Positions 60,581 through 64,000 of a stretch of 64,000 nt of DNA are shown here, piece after piece; position 1 is the stretch's first letter, and the number at the start of each line of letters is the position of its first letter. This stretch comes from Urophycis tenuis (lineage: Eukaryota; Chordata; Actinopteri; Gadiformes; Phycidae), in NCBI GenBank assembly GCA_036785325.1, contig JAXIVH010000013.1, positions 10,453,955-10,517,954 of the forward strand, in the 5' to 3' direction. The translations under genes and the position numbers were made by a program. Under the pieces are notes generated by a model that did not search any database, was not told where the DNA came from, and worked only from the letters and a program-made list of their open reading frames with translations.

Positions 60581-60765
60581 AGGAACGACCATGTAGCTTT
60601 AAGAGCCACTGAAACGTCTCCGGCTTGTTGTTGATTGGTATATAGTACACATGAGGTACCCTATAAATGTATTACGTTTTGTCTAGGAGGCTGGGAAGAT
60701 GCAGTGTATTTTTCTGCTTTTAGTTGAATATGATGAAATACTTTCTCACTGCCTTCGGTTGGGTT

Positions 60766-61266
60766 ATCAGGTAACTGCTCCGCCTCGGACCGGAAAGCAC
60801 TGCAGAGGGTGGTGAAAATCGCCACAACGCATCACTGGTTCCCCACTCCCCTCCATCGAGGCTGTCCAGAGGAAGCGGTGCCTGCGAGAGGCGCGCAGCA
60901 TCGCAAAGGACAGCTCTCACCCCAACCACAGACTGTTTACCCTCATCCCCTCTGCAAAGGACAGCTCTCACCCCAACCACAGACTGTTCACCCTCCTCCC
61001 CTCTGCAAAGGACAGCTCTCACCCCAACCACAGACTGTTCACCCTCCTCCCCTCTGGAAAGGACAGCTCTCACCCCAACCACAGACTGTTTACCCTCCTC
61101 CCCTCTGCAAAGCGCTGCAGGTCTCTGGGCACCTGGAAGAGCAGGTTCAGGGGAAGCTTTTTTCCCCTCAGGCTGTCACCCTCCTGAACTCACACACACC
61201 CATGTGAACGTGCACAATAACTCAATTGCACAGTGACATTAAAGTTAAATCTAATCTAATCTAATC
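60766..61266 (+). mobile_element. LINE (L2/CR1-type) 3' end with amplified internal repeat
   Basis: Reading with frame changes, the sequence resembles the C-terminal tail of fish LINE reverse transcriptase ORFs (NCSASDRKALQRVVK near the start; HPNHRLFTLLPSG then RFRGSFFP near the end). It ends in a (TCTAA)n tail at 61,243-61,266. Frame disruptions show it is dead. Inside, 51-bp units are tandemly repeated four times. Confidence 0.75.
60903..61106 (+). repeat. Four tandem 51-bp units inside LINE tail
   Basis: Units start at 60903, 60954, 61005 and 61056 with GCAAAGGACAGCTCTCACCC (GGAAAGG in the fourth) and differ at only a few positions. At 51 bp each unit is 17 codons, so the ORF frame is kept through the array (AKDSSHPNHRLFTLLPS). 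Confidence 0.9.
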
Positions 61267-61989
61267 AGCCCCCGTTCTGAGTTTTGACTTAGTGTTGTAC
61301 ATTAAAACGTCATCACCTCTCTGAGATTTGTATTGAATGCACTGATAGCACATGTAAGACGAACATATTGTATCTTTTTGTTGGCATACAGGCCTTCAAT
61401 TCCAAGCCATTTATTGACCACCCTATACCCTTTTTTTCTCTGATAGGAATTAGGTATACGATTGTATAATTAAGTGATTTCGCAAGATTCTCATCACACA
61501 TAAAAACACATAATATTTGTATTCAATTCAGTCATCTTTATTGATAGGCCTGCTCATCAACCATGTCAATACTACTTATCATTGTCCTATAAATAGTTTT
61601 TGTGCTGTCCTATCAAGACTTAACATAATTTATTGCTTCATATGGAAAGACATTTGGTGCAGCATGTTGCAGGCTAACCTTGGCCAAAATTACACTTTAT
61701 TCCTTATTTTATACCAATGTTGAGTGTATTTATTTTTTAAAATATATAAGGCCTGTTGAAAACCCTTTACATAAATTAATTAAATGTTTTTTTTACCAGG
61801 TCAATGTGTGTTCAGTATAATTTTTGTTTGTGTTTAGATAGAATCGCTTTCATGCTTTGTTATTTCTGTCAATAAATTGCTGTAGGATATGTATGTATGT
61901 ATTTCTTTTTAAGCAGATTGATATTACATCAGAGCAGAAGTATGAATAGGGTAAAACCTGTTCGATTTTCTGCAATGAACTAATAGTTT

Positions 61990-62190
61990 ATCTTCTAGTT
62001 ATTGTACAGAACCTCAAAAGCCACATAGTTAACCACCGCGTACCACGACCGCGTTTAAGTGTGTCCTTCAATGGACACCGTAGTTCCGTGTTGTGACTGT
62101 TATGTCAACAAGAGTTTGCTATCGCTGGTACTACTCAAACGTTCCAGATATTCCTCACAACGGGCTTCGGGATTCCTTTAACATCTAATA
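61990..62190 (+). promoter_or_regulatory. lonp2: lonp2 promoter / 5' UTR region
   Basis: Sequence directly upstream of the lonp2 ATG contains several CG dinucleotides (62,034-62,060) in an otherwise AT-rich setting and no upstream ATG in frame close to the start. No TATA box is evident. Exact start site unknown. Confidence 0.35.
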
Positions 62191-62476
62191 ATGTCTAAAA
62201 GTGGCATTCAGATTCCGAGACGTCTTCCTCTGCTGTTGACCCATGAAGGGGTGCTGTTACCCGGTTCCACGATGCGGATTAGCGTCAACACTCCTCGAAA
62301 CATGCAGCTTGTGAAGAGTCACTTGTTGAAGGGGACCTCGTTAAAAAGCACAATCATCGGAGTGATCCCAAACACCAGAGACCCTGACCATGACTCAGAC
62401 GACCTCTCCCCTTTGCACAGGTACGCTCACGTTGTTGTAACACACACACACACACACACGCACACGCACACACACA

Positions 62477-62559
<83 letters not shown>

Positions 62560-63880
62560 CGTTTTCTAGATTGGGTTTTGGGTTACTATCCATGATGACC
62601 TGAGGAACTTTTACTCCAGTAGTTTGTACACGGGGACACCTGTTTTAGAGGTTTGATTGTGTTATGGTGACACCGAGCTGATGGTTAATGACATGGCTTC
62701 CATTCTCAGAATCAGAATCAGAATCAGAAACAATTTATTGCCAAGTAGGTTTGCACCTACAAGGAATTTGACTTGGTGCAATTGGTGCAAGAGCAATATT
62801 AAAGTATTAAAAATATAAGTAAGTAAAATAACTATAAATATACAATGTACAATGAATATGGAATACGGAGCAGTAGTGCATGCAGAGAAAAATGGTGGTC
62901 CCGAATGAGTACACACTGTGCGTTAATGTAACGTAACGTAATTCTGGAACATTCTGCAGGATAGACTCCCAGCTGACCGTGAAATGGACTTTAACCTCAG
63001 AGTTTCTCTGTTGCCTAATTTTTCCAGTTTTCCAATCTTCTGTCAACATTGTACCATAACCACATTTCAAAATGCACTTTTTTCCCCCCCTCCAAATCTA
63101 TTGCATGGCTATAATAATATACAGTACATGAGCACGTTAACCTCGATAACATGGGTTGTTGTTGTCCCTCATTGAATTTAGAAGGCTTTCATAAAGAGGT
63201 CAACGTGTATTTTTAATCTGCATTTTTCACTGTGCGATCAGCATCGGAACAGCAGCCATAGCGGTGCAGGTGGTGGGGAGCAACTGGCCCAAGCCCCACT
63301 ACACCTTGCTCGTCACTGGAATGTGCCGGTTTCGCGTTGATGGTCTGCTGAAGGAACGACCGTTTCCTCTGGCTGAGGTGAAACGCCTGCGTTTGCTCGG
63401 CCCGTTGTGTGTCTTTCTATTGAACAGCTAAATATTTGCATTTGGAAACAGAAAAAAAAAAACGGCTGATTGTACTACATTGCAAACTTTTTTTTTTTCT
63501 ACCAGCCTAGTCTGATTTGCATAGTGACTGAGTTGTATAGTGAAAAACGGTTAATGGAAACCAAACAAAATGTTTGCCATCATTTTTTATTTTTAAGTCC
63601 TAAAACAAAAACCTTATTACGGAACACATGTCTACACAAGTAAACAAGTAGATGTGTTTACACGATATGCGGTCTGTTTGTCAGTCGGTCTGTCGGTTTG
63701 TTGTGAGCAGATGCCGTGAAACCCTGGTGTGTTTGCCGAGGATAACGTCTCCGCGTTCACTCTTAGGTGGAGCAGCTGGACAAGCTGGATCAGTACGCCC
63801 CCCCCTTCAGCCAGGGGGACCCCGAGGGAGACGGGCAGCTTGGGGAGCTGTCCAAGCAGTTCTACCAGACCGCCCTGCAG
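62191..63880 (+). CDS. lonp2: Peroxisomal Lon protease homolog 2, first three coding exons (partial)
   Basis: ATP-dependent serine protease of the peroxisomal matrix that degrades damaged proteins and aids processing of PTS2 proteins. Visible exons: 62191-62420, 63242-63377, 63767-63880, with GT-AG junctions in frame. The reading IPRRLPLLLTHEGVLLPGST, then KGTSLKSTIIGVIPNT and VQVVGSNWPKPHYTLLVTG, closely matches human LONP2 from its first residues, so the ATG at 62191 is the natural start. These 160 codons form most of the N-terminal LON substrate-binding domain. The Walker ATPase and Ser-Lys protease parts lie beyond the right edge. Codons 131-147 (exon 3, LDQYAPPFSQGDPEGDG) diverge most from human. 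In human LONP2 is on 16q12.1, so its adjacency to il34 here is a rearranged order. Confidence 0.95.
62441..62558. repeat. (CA)n microsatellite in lonp2 intron 1
   Basis: CA array with a few CG-containing interruptions, beginning 21 bp after the exon 1 donor. Confidence 0.95.
62706..62900 (-). mobile_element. Non-LTR retroelement 3' end, minus orientation (lonp2 intron 1)
   Basis: (AGAATC)n followed by AACAATTTATTGCCAAGTAG, then GTTTGCACCTACAAGGAATT and TGACTTGG, is the reverse complement of a common fish LINE 3' terminus with its short tandem tail. About 190 bp remain. Confidence 0.55.
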
Positions 63881-64000
63881 GTAGCTTCACAGCACTGTGG
63901 CCCGGAGCGGCTTCTGATTTATGTGTCATCGTATTCATACATTCATAGGCTGTCATCGCACGGGCGGTAAGCAGAAGCATGTGTCCACCGCACATCGGTT

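Overview
The window looks like a teleost fish nuclear genome: intron-rich genes, very dense (CA)n/(CT)n/(GA)n microsatellites, long C and G homopolymers and fish-type transposon fragments. Three protein-coding genes can be recognised with confidence, all on the + strand. They are the complete coding region of sf3b3 (splicing factor 3b subunit 3), the complete coding region of il34 (interleukin-34, a CSF1R ligand), and the first three coding exons of lonp2 (peroxisomal Lon protease), which runs off the right edge.

Layout. 1-1250 is GC-rich, with a proline-rich open stretch at the left edge whose gene and strand I cannot settle. About 1250-13,500 is non-coding, rich in microsatellites, with possible regulatory blocks. 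13,600-36,343 is sf3b3, from candidate promoter through 26 coding exons to a poly(A) signal. The 26 exons sum to 3654 nt, which is 1217 codons plus stop and equals the human protein length. 36,344-45,900 is intergenic. 46,092-57,524 is il34, with seven coding exons and 218 codons, a 6.1 kb first intron and a 2.8 kb fifth intron. 57,525-62,000 is 3' UTR and intergenic sequence with LINE and other repeat fragments. 62,191 to the right edge is lonp2.

The most interesting content lies inside introns. Five sf3b3 introns carry related C/D-box snoRNA copies. Their guide preceding box D' is complementary to the vertebrate 28S rRNA segment targeted by SNORD111, which is hosted by SF3B3 in human. The conserved gene/snoRNA pairing is therefore present here, expanded to five copies. 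sf3b3 intron 8 holds nested terminal-inverted-repeat elements, and intron 23 is mostly a two-variant minisatellite. il34 intron 1 contains a perfect 42-bp inverted repeat with a 5-nt loop. il34 intron 5 ends in a roughly 1 kb minisatellite whose unit resembles both 3' and 5' splice sites, followed by a (GT)n tract directly before exon 6.

How the genes relate: sf3b3 acts in the U2 snRNP and its introns supply an rRNA-modifying snoRNA family. il34 is a secreted cytokine unrelated in function but linked to SF3B3 in human as well (16q22.1). lonp2 is a peroxisomal housekeeping protease. Apart from the snoRNA/host pairing I see no functional operon-like relationship. All family assignments come from recognising protein or RNA sequence by eye; no database search was run.
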